Counted from the first letter of the stretch, positions 1 through 8,717 are shown. The stretch is 14,948 nt of DNA from an uncultured Collinsella sp. (GCA_902495955.1 CABUZE010000005.1:1-14948), one strand, 5' to 3'. Numbers and translations are program-made. Notes: generated by a model not told the origin, from the sequence alone.

Positions 1-1
1 G

Positions 2-70
2 GCGGATATTAAACTGCAAAGACGAGCGTCGGTAAGACACGCCGAGGTCGCCGCGGACGGGCTGATATAG
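2..70 (+). CDS. Possible 3' end of an upstream gene (partial)
   Basis: One forward frame is open from the window edge to a TAG at 68-70 and reads ADIKLQRRASVRHAEVAADGLI. It ends six bases before a strong hairpin terminator, which fits the end of a gene transcribed to the right. A second frame (RILNCKDERR, ending at 35) is a possible alternative. The fragment is too short to name and I do not recognise it. The call rests on its position relative to the terminator. Confidence 0.3.
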   Translation, partial: ADIKLQRRASVRHAEVAADGLI

Positions 71-75
71 GGAGA

Positions 76-107
76 GGGCCTGACCCCATATCGTTGGGGC
101 CAGGCCC
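76..107 (+). terminator. Intrinsic terminator of the gene left of the window
   Basis: GGGCCTGACCCCA (76-88) pairs with TGGGGCCAGGCCC (95-107), with one A-C mismatch and a six-base loop. GATTTTG follows. It is a GC-rich hairpin with a short T tract, oriented for plus-strand transcription that enters from the left edge. Confidence 0.7.
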
Positions 108-140
108 GATTTTGCCTCTTGACAATGTCCTGCTCATATT

Positions 141-190
141 AAAAGGAACGTCCCCAACTGCCGGCAGAAAAGGAACGTCCCCAAGTGCCG
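141..190. repeat. Two direct copies of a GTCCCC REP-like unit
   Basis: A 23-base unit beginning AAAAGGAACGTCCCCAA and ending TGCCG occurs at 141-163 and 168-190, with one mismatch (C or G before TGCCG) and a 27-base period. The core GAACGTCCCC recurs at about 4549-4557 and 9885-9893 in this window. Such palindrome-prone GTCCC units resemble REP sequences that are mobilised by RAYT-type transposases. No such transposase gene is present here. Confidence 0.6.
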
Positions 191-379
191 CCCCAATGAC
201 TACCATGGCAACGCCGCAGGTAGAGGACGGACAGCGAGCGACGTCCAGGACGAACAAGTTGGCATGAAAAAGGCGAGGCATAGACCTTCTGGTCATGTCT
301 CGCCTTTTGAATGACAAATTGTCGTCCTGGACGTCGCGCAGCGTCGAGCAGTTGCGGCGTTTGGTAAAACGCCGCAACG
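191..379 (-). repeat. Copy 1 of a ~200-bp structured 3'-end element
   Basis: This stretch is a close copy of 4554-4752. It holds three nested or adjacent hairpins. The outer stem is 238-253 with 322-337 (16 bp, perfect). The inner terminator-like stem is 268-286 with 291-308. A perfect 12-bp stem is 351-362 with 367-378, with a GGTA loop. Its right end lies four bases beyond the stop codon of the minus-strand lipoprotein gene, so the element forms that gene's 3' untranslated region. Two base pairs differ from copy 2 in a compensatory way: A250-T325 against G4623-C4698, and G354-C375 against A4727-T4748. Confidence 0.85.
268..308 (-). terminator. Terminator of the lipoprotein gene, inside the repeat
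   Basis: AAAAGGCGAGGCATAGACC pairs with GGTCATGTCTCGCCTTTT around a four-base loop, with one bulge. On the minus strand the stem is followed by a run of five T, the form of an intrinsic terminator about 75 bases after the lipoprotein stop codon. The A and T flanks are symmetric, so it may also stop transcription coming from the left. Confidence 0.75.
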
Positions 380-381
380 GA

Positions 382-939
382 CTAGCTCATCATGGCATTC
401 ATCATCTCGTTGGTTGCGGAATCGTCGGCAGACCACTCGCCGTCGTCATTGCAGGAGTACTTGAAGGTGACCTTGGTGTCCTTGGTCTTAGCAGCCTTGG
501 TCACATCGACCATAACCTGACCGGCCATCTTGTACAGCTCGTCATCGGAAGGCATCGAATCGAGCGCGGCGACCTTCTCCTGGTACTGGGTGGCAAAATC
601 CTCAACGATCTGGTTCATGGACTTGCAGGTAATGGTGACCTCGGCAGTCGCGGTGCCCTTGTCCTCGTCGACCGTCACGTCGCCGATCTTGTAGTCAAAG
701 CCCTCGAGATAGCTCTTGGCGTACTCCTTGGGATCGATGCCCAGCTGCTCGAACTCGTCGCCCGAGGCCTCTTCCAGGCCGGCGAGAAAGTCGTCGCCAC
801 CGTTCTTGACCTCGTCAAACTGCGTCGTAAGATCCTCGGTGATAAGCTCCTCAACCGAAGGACCTCCGCAGCCGGAAAGCACAACCACGCACGCGACCAG
901 AACAGCCATCAGGGGCGCAAGCAGCAGCTTCTTCTTCAT
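382..939 (-). CDS. Putative secreted lipoprotein, function unknown
   Basis: The 185-aa product begins MKKKLLLAPLMAVLV and has a classical lipoprotein signal: a lysine-rich n-region, a hydrophobic stretch and the lipobox L-S-G-C with the lipidated cysteine at residue 24. The mature part (about 160 aa) is acidic and looks helical, with sequences such as VEELITEDLTTQFDEV, a short beta-like segment (DVTVDEDKGTATAEVTITCK) and a methionine- and asparagine-rich tail. It should be anchored to the outer face of the membrane. The ATG at 939 is chosen because AGGA lies just upstream and the signal peptide starts there. An in-frame ATG eight codons earlier has no comparable site. It resembles small DUF-type lipoproteins of Coriobacteriia and Firmicutes, but no function can be assigned. 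Confidence 0.85.
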   Translation of the reverse strand: MKKKLLLAPLMAVLVACVVVLSGCGGPSVEELITEDLTTQFDEVKNGGDDFLAGLEEASGDEFEQLGIDPKEYAKSYLEGFDYKIGDVTVDEDKGTATAEVTITCKSMNQIVEDFATQYQEKVAALDSMPSDDELYKMAGQVMVDVTKAAKTKDTKVTFKYSCNDDGEWSADDSATNEMMNAMMS

Positions 940-960
940 GACATTCCTACCAACAAGCGG

Positions 961-982
961 CACCGCGCTTCCTGACGCGGTG
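961..982 (-). other. Hairpin in the lipoprotein mRNA leader
   Basis: CACCGCG (961-967) and CGCGGTG (976-982) form a perfect 7-bp stem with an eight-base loop, about 20 bases upstream of the start codon and just ahead of the ribosome binding site. It could stabilise the message or modulate initiation. No known riboswitch or leader motif was recognised. Confidence 0.4.
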
Positions 983-1002
983 CACGTCGTAACAATAAGG
1001 CC

Positions 1003-1032
1003 ATACTAGCCGCTAACGAACACCCCCGGCAA
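1003..1032 (-). promoter_or_regulatory. Putative promoter of the lipoprotein gene
   Basis: On the minus strand TTGCCG (1027-1032) and TAGTAT (1003-1008) are separated by 18 bases, a fair match to a housekeeping promoter. The start would give a leader of about 55-60 bases that includes the hairpin at 961-982. Confidence 0.5.
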
Positions 1033-1118
1033 AGCAAAGGCACAGACGGCTCGATTTATCGTCCGAACGGTTTACCGGTCCGCCCAACGCGCAATAAAAC
1101 GTTCCGCCGCATTGTAAT

Positions 1119-1148
1119 AAAAAAGGTGGCCGGATAACCCGACCACCC
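1119..1148 (-). terminator. Intrinsic terminator of the EIIA gene
   Basis: On the minus strand GGTGGTCGG and CCGGCCACC pair around a GTTAT loop and are followed by TTTTTTATTA. It lies about 25 bases after the EIIA stop codon and separates that gene from the lipoprotein gene. Confidence 0.85.
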
Positions 1149-1173
1149 TTGCACATCCTTTGGATGTCGCAGT

Positions 1174-1710
1174 CTACTTGCGGACGACCTTAACGATGGC
1201 GTCACCAGCAGCGACGGCAGACTCGGCCTCGACGGTAAGCTCGACGTCGGCGAACTCGGCGGTGTTGGACACAGCCACGACGACGCAGTCCTTGTAGCCG
1301 GCAGCAGCGATCTTGGTGCGGTCGATCTTGAGCAAGGGCTGGCCGGCCTTCACGACGTCGTCGGCCTTGACGAAGCCCTCGAAGCCGTCACCGTTCATGT
1401 TGACGGTATCGACGCCAACATGCACCAGAACCTCGATGCCGCTATCGGACTGCAGGCCCACGGCGTGACCCATGGTGACGGTCACCTTGCCGTCGCAGGG
1501 AGCGTAGACCAGATCGTCCTCGGGCCACACGGCGCAGCCCTTGCCCAGGACCTCGCCGCCAAAGACGGGATCGGGCACGTCGGCCATCTTGATGACCTTG
1601 CCCTTGACGGGCGAGCACAGCACGTCGGCGCCGGCAGAAGCAGAGATGGAGGCAGGAGCAGCGGCAGCCGCGGGCTCAGCCTTCTTCTTAAACATGTCAA
1701 ACAGACCCAT
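1174..1710 (-). CDS. crr: Stand-alone glucose-type PTS EIIA (Crr-like)
   Basis: This 178-aa soluble phosphocarrier of the sugar phosphotransferase system accepts phosphate from HPr and passes it to an EIIB domain. The EIIA family-1 signature is clear: EVLVHVGVDTV, with the predicted phospho-histidine His97, and a second active-site histidine in GHAVGL (His82). The spacing of 15 matches the His75/His90 pair of E. coli EIIA-Glc. An Ala-rich linker (about residues 11-28) precedes the beta-sandwich domain, and the N-terminus MGLFDMFKKK could be an amphipathic membrane-touching helix, as in EIIA-Glc. The start at 1710 has GAGGAG at a good distance. An in-frame ATG 13 codons upstream has no such site. 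No EIIB or EIIC gene adjoins it, so it probably serves EIIA-less permeases such as the EIIBC at 11498-12925 (inference). Confidence 0.93.
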   Translation of the reverse strand: MGLFDMFKKKAEPAAAAAPASISASAGADVLCSPVKGKVIKMADVPDPVFGGEVLGKGCAVWPEDDLVYAPCDGKVTVTMGHAVGLQSDSGIEVLVHVGVDTVNMNGDGFEGFVKADDVVKAGQPLLKIDRTKIAAAGYKDCVVVAVSNTAEFADVELTVEAESAVAAGDAIVKVVRK

Positions 1711-1759
1711 ACGTTTTCTCCTCTTGATTAAGCGCAACGTTATGCGCATGCCTATGGTG

Positions 1760-1788
1760 ATTATAGTGCCAAATGATCAAATTGCTAA
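1760..1788 (-). promoter_or_regulatory. Promoter of the EIIA gene
   Basis: On the minus strand TTAGCA (1783-1788) and a consensus TATAAT (1760-1765) are spaced by exactly 17 bases. Transcription would start about 45 bases before the ATG. The perfect -10 suggests strong constitutive expression, as expected for a shared EIIA. Confidence 0.75.
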
Positions 1789-1793
1789 GGTGA

Positions 1794-1812
1794 GGGCTCG
1801 CATCACGAGCCC
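1794..1812. other. Small perfect hairpin upstream of the EIIA promoter
   Basis: GGGCTCG (1794-1800) and CGAGCCC (1806-1812) form a perfect 7-bp stem with a five-base loop. There is no T tract on either side, so it would be at most a weak terminator for transcription coming from the glucosidase side. It lies between the HAD remnant and the EIIA promoter. Confidence 0.4.
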
Positions 1813-1861
1813 TTGCAAGCCCTTCCCAAAACCTTTTCCCCAGTGGCGCTCATATTGTCGA

Positions 1862-1966
1862 TTAATCCTCGATAAGCCCCCGACGAACAAAAGCATTCCA
1901 GATGCCGTCGTCATCGACGTCGGTGGTCATGTAATCGGCTGCCGGTCCGACATTCGGCAGAACGCC
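1862..1966 (-). pseudogene. 3' remnant of a Cof-type HAD phosphatase gene
   Basis: Read on the minus strand, this stretch encodes GVLPNVGPAADYMTTDVDD followed by DGIWNAFVRRGLIED and a TAA at 1862-1864. The A-A-D-Y-x-T-x-D-x-D-D-x-G-I segment and the final helix are typical of the C-terminus of Cof-type HAD-IIB sugar phosphatases, which normally run to about 270 aa. Upstream the frame meets a TGA inside the glucosidase gene, and no start codon or N-terminal motif remains. Most of the gene has therefore been lost, and the break lies beside a short tandem repeat at 1963-1988. HAD phosphatases often sit beside 6-phospho-beta-glucosidase genes, so this is probably the remains of an operon member. 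Confidence 0.75.
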
Positions 1967-1988
1967 GGAACTCAGTCGCCGGAACTCA
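1963..1988. repeat. Short tandem repeat next to the glucosidase stop codon
   Basis: CGCCGGAACTCA occurs at 1963-1974 and again at 1977-1988, a 14-base period, immediately downstream of the glucosidase stop codon and at the edge of the HAD remnant. It may mark the junction of the deletion that removed most of the HAD gene. Confidence 0.6.
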
Positions 1989-1989
1989 A

Positions 1990-4495
<2,506 letters not shown>

Positions 4496-4535
4496 CGACG
4501 AGCGTGGTTCTCGGACGCTTATCTAACGAGAGCAA

Positions 4536-4566
4536 GTAGTCATTTAAGAACGTCCCCAATGACTAC
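4536..4566. repeat. REP-like hairpin with GTCCCC loop
   Basis: GTAGTCATT (4536-4544) and AATGACTAC (4558-4566) form a perfect 9-bp stem around a loop containing GAACGTCCCC. It lies downstream of the regulator gene and overlaps the start of the copy-2 structured element. There is no T tract, so it does not look like an intrinsic terminator. A related sequence (CATTTAAG, three bases, GTCCCCAA) is at 9904-9922. Confidence 0.65.
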
Positions 4567-4752
4567 CCATCCGGAGCAAGGCAACACCGCAGGTAGAGGA
4601 CGGACAGCGAGCGACGTCCAGGGCGAACAAGTTGGCATGAAAAAGGCGAGGCATTGACCCTCTGGTCATGCCTCGCCTTTTGAATGACAAATTGTCGCCC
4701 TGGGCGGCGCGCAGCGTCGGCCGGTTACGGCGTTTGGCAAAACGCCGTAACT
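4554..4752 (-). repeat. Copy 2 of the ~200-bp structured 3'-end element
   Basis: This is a second copy of 191-379, collinear over its whole length except for a roughly ten-base indel near 4568-4580. The outer stem is 4611-4626 with 4695-4710, with one mismatch and one wobble. The terminator-like stem is 4641-4659 with 4664-4681. A perfect 12-bp stem is 4724-4735 with 4740-4751, with loop GGCA; its last base is the final base of the pyrE stop codon. The element therefore begins exactly at the end of pyrE, in the same orientation as copy 1 relative to the lipoprotein gene. Confidence 0.85.
4641..4681 (-). terminator. Terminator of pyrE, inside the repeat
   Basis: AAAAGGCGAGGCATTGACC pairs with GGTCATGCCTCGCCTTTT around CTCT with one bulge, giving a GC-rich stem followed by T residues on the minus strand about 70 bases after pyrE. 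It is likely bidirectional and could also end transcription of the convergent regulator gene. Confidence 0.75.
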
Positions 4753-5431
4753 AACGAGCTCCGTACTGCTCGTAGTAAGCGTCGATGGCGGCCTTGAGCT
4801 CGTCGTCGATGACGACCTTACCGTCAATCTCGTGGTTGTAGAGGGTCTCGACGACCTCGGCCATGGAGACGATGCTCGCGACGGGGAAACCGTACTTGGC
4901 CTCGATCTCCTTCTGCGCGGTGGTCACGCCACCCTTGCCGACCTCCATGCGGTTGAGGGACACGATGAGGCCCTTGATCTCGACGTCGGCAGCAGCCTTG
5001 ACCTTGGGATAGGTCTCGTCGATGGACTTGCCGCTGGTGGTGACATCCTCGACCATGACCACGCGGTCGCCGTCCTGGGGCTCGTAGCCCAACAGGTTGC
5101 CCTTATCGGCACCGTGGTCCTTGGCCTCCTTACGGTCGCAGCAGTACTTGACCTCCTTGCCGTACAGCTCGTGGTAGGCAATTGCGGTCACGACGGCCAG
5201 GGGAATGCCCTTGTAGGCCGGCCCAAACAGCACGTCAAAGTCGTCGCCAAAGTTATCGTGGATAGCCTGGGCGTAATACTCGCCCAGCTTCTTGAGCTGA
5301 TAGCCCGTCACGTAAGCGCCGGCGTTCATAAAGAACGGGGACTGACGGCCGCTCTTGAGCGTAAAGCTGCCGAACTTAAGGACGTCGGACTCGACCATAA
5401 ACTTGATGAACTCTTGCTTGTAAGCCTCCAT
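4751..5431 (-). CDS. pyrE: Orotate phosphoribosyltransferase
   Basis: The 226-aa cytoplasmic enzyme transfers phosphoribosyl from PRPP to orotate to give orotidine-5'-phosphate in pyrimidine synthesis. The PRPP-binding loop DRVVMVEDVTTSGKS (about residues 122-136) is textbook. SGRQSPFFMNAG (27-38) and FGPAYKGIPLA (69-79) are the expected orotate and PRPP contact segments, and the flexible catalytic loop is DRKEAKDHGADKG (99-111). Length is normal. The ATG at 5431 has GAGGAG upstream and matches the family N-terminus. The frame stays open for 86 codons further upstream but that extension has no family similarity. No other pyr gene is adjacent, so it appears to be a single-gene unit that ends in the structured repeat. 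Confidence 0.97.
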   Translation of the reverse strand: MEAYKQEFIKFMVESDVLKFGSFTLKSGRQSPFFMNAGAYVTGYQLKKLGEYYAQAIHDNFGDDFDVLFGPAYKGIPLAVVTAIAYHELYGKEVKYCCDRKEAKDHGADKGNLLGYEPQDGDRVVMVEDVTTSGKSIDETYPKVKAAADVEIKGLIVSLNRMEVGKGGVTTAQKEIEAKYGFPVASIVSMAEVVETLYNHEIDGKVVIDDELKAAIDAYYEQYGAR

Positions 5432-5465
5432 GCGGGCTCCTCTCGTAATCGCGTACGTGCTCTCC

Positions 5466-5471
5466 AGTTTA
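5466..5471 (-). promoter_or_regulatory. Putative -10 element of pyrE
   Basis: TAAACT on the minus strand lies about 35 bases upstream of the pyrE start and fits a -10 box. No clear -35 hexamer was found at the right distance, so the assignment is tentative. Confidence 0.4.
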
Positions 5472-5562
5472 GCGCAGGCAGAGCGTCGATGCGGGCGCGC
5501 TTTGAGGCCACGGCATTCTGTAAGAGCTTTGTCGGAGACGATGGTTTTCTGAACAATGGGGG

Positions 5563-5591
5563 TTGACATGTCAAAACCCCTCATCAAGAAT
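5563..5591 (+). promoter_or_regulatory. Putative mgtA promoter with palindromic -35
   Basis: TTGACA (5563-5568) is separated by 17 bases from AAGAAT (5586-5591) on the plus strand. The -35 hexamer is one half of a perfect 12-base palindrome TTGACATGTCAA (5563-5574), which is flanked by GGGG and CCCC, so a dimeric regulator could bind across it. Transcription would give a leader of about 270 bases before mgtA. Confidence 0.5.
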
Positions 5592-5657
5592 ACGGGCGGA
5601 TTGAAACGGGTACGAGATACCCAAAGCGCGCTGCGCCCGGCCTTAAGGAGGTGTGCC

Positions 5658-5729
5658 ATGGAAGGCAGTCCTAGTCGAAAAACCTGCATGTCGCCCTCGG
5701 CACGCCGTGAGGATTCCGTATTCGCATAA
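5658..5729 (+). CDS. Possible leader-peptide ORF ahead of mgtA
   Basis: A 23-codon ORF, MEGSPSRKTCMSPSARREDS then VFA, starts at ATG 5658 behind a perfect AAGGAGG (5645-5651) with six-base spacing. Its ribosome site is as strong as that of mgtA itself, and it lies 140 bases upstream of mgtA within the predicted transcript. In enterobacteria a short leader ORF (mgtL) controls mgtA by translation-coupled termination. Whether this one does so is inference, since it has no proline run and no sequence similarity to MgtL is apparent. It is followed by a strong hairpin (5751-5787) and a T tract (5816-5821). It could also be a non-functional chance ORF. Confidence 0.4.
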   Translation: MEGSPSRKTCMSPSARREDSVFA

Positions 5730-5750
5730 GCGCCACGAACCGATCGTCAA

Positions 5751-5787
5751 AACCACCACAAAGGTGCCTGTCCCCTTTGTGGTGGTT
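5751..5787. repeat. REP-like 14-bp hairpin in the mgtA leader
   Basis: AACCACCACAAAGG (5751-5764) and CCTTTGTGGTGGTT (5774-5787) pair perfectly around the loop TGCCTGTCC. The sequence has the ACCACCACA...CTGTCCC form of REP-like units, and half of the same pattern is at 9719-9740. A stem of this length in the leader would fold strongly in RNA, but no T tract follows directly. Confidence 0.75.
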
Positions 5788-5869
5788 CGCGAGCTTGACG
5801 TGAGCGACATCTAGGTTTTTTGAAGCAAATACGACACGTACGCCAACTCCCTTCAACAAGGAGGACCCT

Positions 5870-8638
5870 ATGCTGATGCTCAAAACCGCCACGGTACTCG
5901 AAGCTATCTCCAGGCGCCGCCGCACGGCGCGCCCTGCCGCTCACACCGGCCTGTCCAAGAACACCATATTCGCCGCCACCCATAGCGCCGAGGACGCCCT
6001 CGTACTGCTTGACGCCACGGCAAACGGCCTCACCGCCGAGCAGGCAACCGAGCGCCTGGACGCCTCCGGCCCCAACACCATCGAGGCACCGACCAAGACG
6101 CTCGCCCGCCGCATCGCCGACGCGTTCATCGATCCCTTCGCCGGCATCCTCGCCGCGCTCGCGCTGGTCTCGCTCTACATCGACGTGCTCGCCGTGCCCG
6201 AGCCGCAGCGCGACCCCTCCACGGTCATCGTCATCGGCATCATGCTGCTGGTATCGGGCGGCATGAAGTTTATCCAGGAAGCCCGCAGCGGCAATGCGGC
6301 AGAGGCCCTCAAGGACCTGGTCTCCAACACTTGCACCGCCCTGCGCGACGGCGAGCGCGTCGAGATCCCCTTCGACGAGCTCGTCCCCGGCGATGTGATC
6401 CGTCTCTCTGCCGGCGATATGGTGCCGGCCGATGCCCGCATCATCACCGCGCGCGATCTGTTTGTGATCGAGTCCGCGCTCACCGGCGAGAGCGAGGCCA
6501 TCGAGAAGACAGCTGCCATCACCGTCGTCGAGGGTGCCGACGGCTCCGCGCTGCCGCTCTCCGCCTGCAAGAACATCGTCTTTACCGGCACCTCCGTGCA
6601 AAACGGCACCGCCATGGCGCTTGTCGTTGCCACCGGCTCGGACACCTACCTGGGCAGCATCGCCAAGATGCTCAACGGGCGCGGCGAGAAGAGCGCGTTT
6701 GACCGCGGTGTCTCGAGCGTCTCCATGCTACTCGTACGCCTCATGCTCGTTATGGCGCCGGCCGTCTTTGCCATCAACGCCGCCACCAAGGGCAACGTCA
6801 TCGACGCGCTGCTGTTCGCCACGAGCGTGGCCGTGGGCATCACGCCGCAGATGCTCCCCGTCATCGTGACCACGAGCCTGTCGCAGGGCGCCAAGGACCT
6901 CGCCCGCCGCCAGGTTATCGTCAAGGAGCTGCCGGCAATCCAAAACCTCGGCGCGATGGACGTCCTGTGCTGCGACAAGACCGGCACCCTCACCGAAGAC
7001 CGCATCGTGCTCGAGCGCTACCTCAACACCGACGGCAACGAGGACGCACGCGTGCTGCGTCATGCGTTTTTGAACAGCTTCTTCCAGACCGGCCTCAAGA
7101 ACCTTATCGACCTGGCCGTAATCGACCGTGCCGACGTGACGCCCTCGACCGTCGCACCCGATTCCATGCTGGGTCAGAGCCTGCGCGACCGTTACACCAA
7201 GGTCGACGAGGTTCCCTTCGATTTCTCACGCCGTCGCCTGAGCGTAGTTGTCTCCGACGCCCAGGGCAAAACCCAGATGGTTACCAAGGGAGCTGCCGAG
7301 GAAATGCTCGAGATCTGCTCCTTTGTCGAGGTCAACGGTATCGCCCGGCCACTCGCCGAAGACAAGCTCGCCCAGATTCGCAAGCAGGTCGCCGATCTTA
7401 ACGCCGAGGGCCTGCGCGTGATTGCCGTGGCGCAGAAAACCGACCCGCGCTGCGTGGGCGAGTTTAGCATCGCCGACGAATGCGACATGGTGCTGATGGG
7501 CTTTTTGGCCTTCCTCGATCCACCCAAAGCAAGTGCCGCGGGCGCCGTCGCCACCCTCGAGGCCAAGGGCGTGGCGGTCAAGGTCCTGACCGGCGACAAC
7601 GACCGCGTCGCCGCCACCGTCTGCGAGCAGATCGGCATCGACGCGAGCAACGTCTTGCTCGGCTCCGAGATCGATGCGCTCGATGACACCGAGCTTGCCG
7701 AGCGAGCCGAGAAAACCCATCTCTTTGCCAAGCTCTCACCGCTGCAGAAGGCACGCCTGGTGCGCGTCATGCGCGAGCTGCTCGGCCACACCGTGGGCTT
7801 TATGGGCGACGGCATCAACGACGCCGCCGCCATGCGCGCGAGCGACTGCGGCATCTCGGTCGACTCCGCCGTCGACATTGCCAAGGAATCTGCCGATATC
7901 ATCTTGCTTCAGAAGGACCTGGGCGTGCTCGAGCGCGGCATCATCGAAGGCCGCCGCACCTACGGCAACCTGCTCAAGTACCTCAAGACCACGGTGAGCT
8001 CCAACTTTGGCAACGTGCTGTCCGTGACCGTCGCGAGCCTGTTCTTGCCGTTTTTGCCCATGAGCGCCCTGCAACTGGTGCTGTTGTCGCTGGTCTACGA
8101 GATCGTATGCATCGCGCTGCCGTGGGACACCGTCGACGACGCCTGGACTGCCCGTCCGCGCGCCTGGGACGCCGCGTCCATCAAGGGCTTTATGCTCGAG
8201 CTGGGCCCCGTGAGCTCACTATTTGACATCGTGACCTTCGCCGCGCTCTTCTTTGTGGTGTGCCCCGCCGCCGTGGGCGCAAGCTGGTCCGAGCTTGCCG
8301 CCGCGGGCAATGTCACGGGTATGGCGACCTTCGCTGCACTCTTCCAGAGCGGCTGGTTTGTCGAGTCCATGTGGTCGCAGACACTCGTGGTCCACATGCT
8401 GCGCTCCCCGCATCTGCCGAGCCCGCGCGACCACGCCGCGCCCGCACTGTGCGCTCTCACCGTACTAGGCCTGGCGCTCGTCACCTGGCTGCCGGCAAGC
8501 CCCATCGCCGATGCGCTCGGCCTCATGACACTGCCCGCGGGCTTTTTCGCGCTGCTCATCGGCATCGTCACCGCCTACATCGCGCTCACCCAGCTGGCAA
8601 AGCGCCGCTACATCGTCCGCCACGGCGAGCTGCTGTGA
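5870..8638 (+). CDS. mgtA: Magnesium-importing P-type ATPase (MgtA/MgtB type)
   Basis: This 922-aa integral membrane pump drives Mg2+ into the cell by ATP hydrolysis. It has the P-type ATPase motifs in order: the A-domain ALTGESEA (TGES 205-208), the phosphorylation site CCDKTGTLTED with Asp369, the nucleotide-domain KGAAEEM, TGDN (574-577) and GDGINDA (646-652). The type IIIB features are the N-terminal cytoplasmic part without metal-binding repeats and the DVLCCDKTGTLTEDRI and GDGINDAAAMR segments typical of MgtA. Hydrophobic segments fit about ten membrane helices: two pairs before the P-domain and six after it. Length is close to E. coli MgtA (898 aa); an Arg-rich stretch (SRRRRTARP, near residue 15) lies at the N-terminus. 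The start has AAGGAGG five bases upstream. It stands alone, with a long leader and a terminator at 8684-8717. Confidence 0.96.
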   Translation: MLMLKTATVLEAISRRRRTARPAAHTGLSKNTIFAATHSAEDALVLLDATANGLTAEQATERLDASGPNTIEAPTKTLARRIADAFIDPFAGILAALALVSLYIDVLAVPEPQRDPSTVIVIGIMLLVSGGMKFIQEARSGNAAEALKDLVSNTCTALRDGERVEIPFDELVPGDVIRLSAGDMVPADARIITARDLFVIESALTGESEAIEKTAAITVVEGADGSALPLSACKNIVFTGTSVQNGTAMALVVATGSDTYLGSIAKMLNGRGEKSAFDRGVSSVSMLLVRLMLVMAPAVFAINAATKGNVIDALLFATSVAVGITPQMLPVIVTTSLSQGAKDLARRQVIVKELPAIQNLGAMDVLCCDKTGTLTEDRIVLERYLNTDGNEDARVLRHAFLNSFFQTGLKNLIDLAVIDRADVTPSTVAPDSMLGQSLRDRYTKVDEVPFDFSRRRLSVVVSDAQGKTQMVTKGAAEEMLEICSFVEVNGIARPLAEDKLAQIRKQVADLNAEGLRVIAVAQKTDPRCVGEFSIADECDMVLMGFLAFLDPPKASAAGAVATLEAKGVAVKVLTGDNDRVAATVCEQIGIDASNVLLGSEIDALDDTELAERAEKTHLFAKLSPLQKARLVRVMRELLGHTVGFMGDGINDAAAMRASDCGISVDSAVDIAKESADIILLQKDLGVLERGIIEGRRTYGNLLKYLKTTVSSNFGNVLSVTVASLFLPFLPMSALQLVLLSLVYEIVCIALPWDTVDDAWTARPRAWDAASIKGFMLELGPVSSLFDIVTFAALFFVVCPAAVGASWSELAAAGNVTGMATFAALFQSGWFVESMWSQTLVVHMLRSPHLPSPRDHAAPALCALTVLGLALVTWLPASPIADALGLMTLPAGFFALLIGIVTAYIALTQLAKRRYIVRHGELL

Positions 8639-8683
8639 CGCGCGACCCATCAAGCGGTCAAAAAGTCCCGCCTCAAATTAAAC

Positions 8684-8717
8684 CGCCCCCATTTCCTGTG
8701 CTAAGGGAATGGGGGCG
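8684..8717. terminator. Bidirectional terminator between mgtA and the ROK kinase
   Basis: CGCCCCCATTTCC (8684-8696) pairs with GGGAATGGGGGCG (8705-8717), 13 bp with one wobble, around TGTGCTAA. CTTT follows on the plus strand and GGTTTAATTT on the minus strand. It lies between two convergent genes and probably serves both. Confidence 0.75.

Noticed and set aside
4751..5689. Extension of pyrE by 86 codons upstream
   Set aside because: The extra residues have no match to the enzyme family and the ATG at 5431 has a good ribosome binding site; the extension runs through the divergent promoter region.
5592..5869. M-box magnesium riboswitch in the mgtA leader
   Set aside because: The conserved M-box sequence blocks were not found by eye; the strong hairpin there is a REP-like unit.
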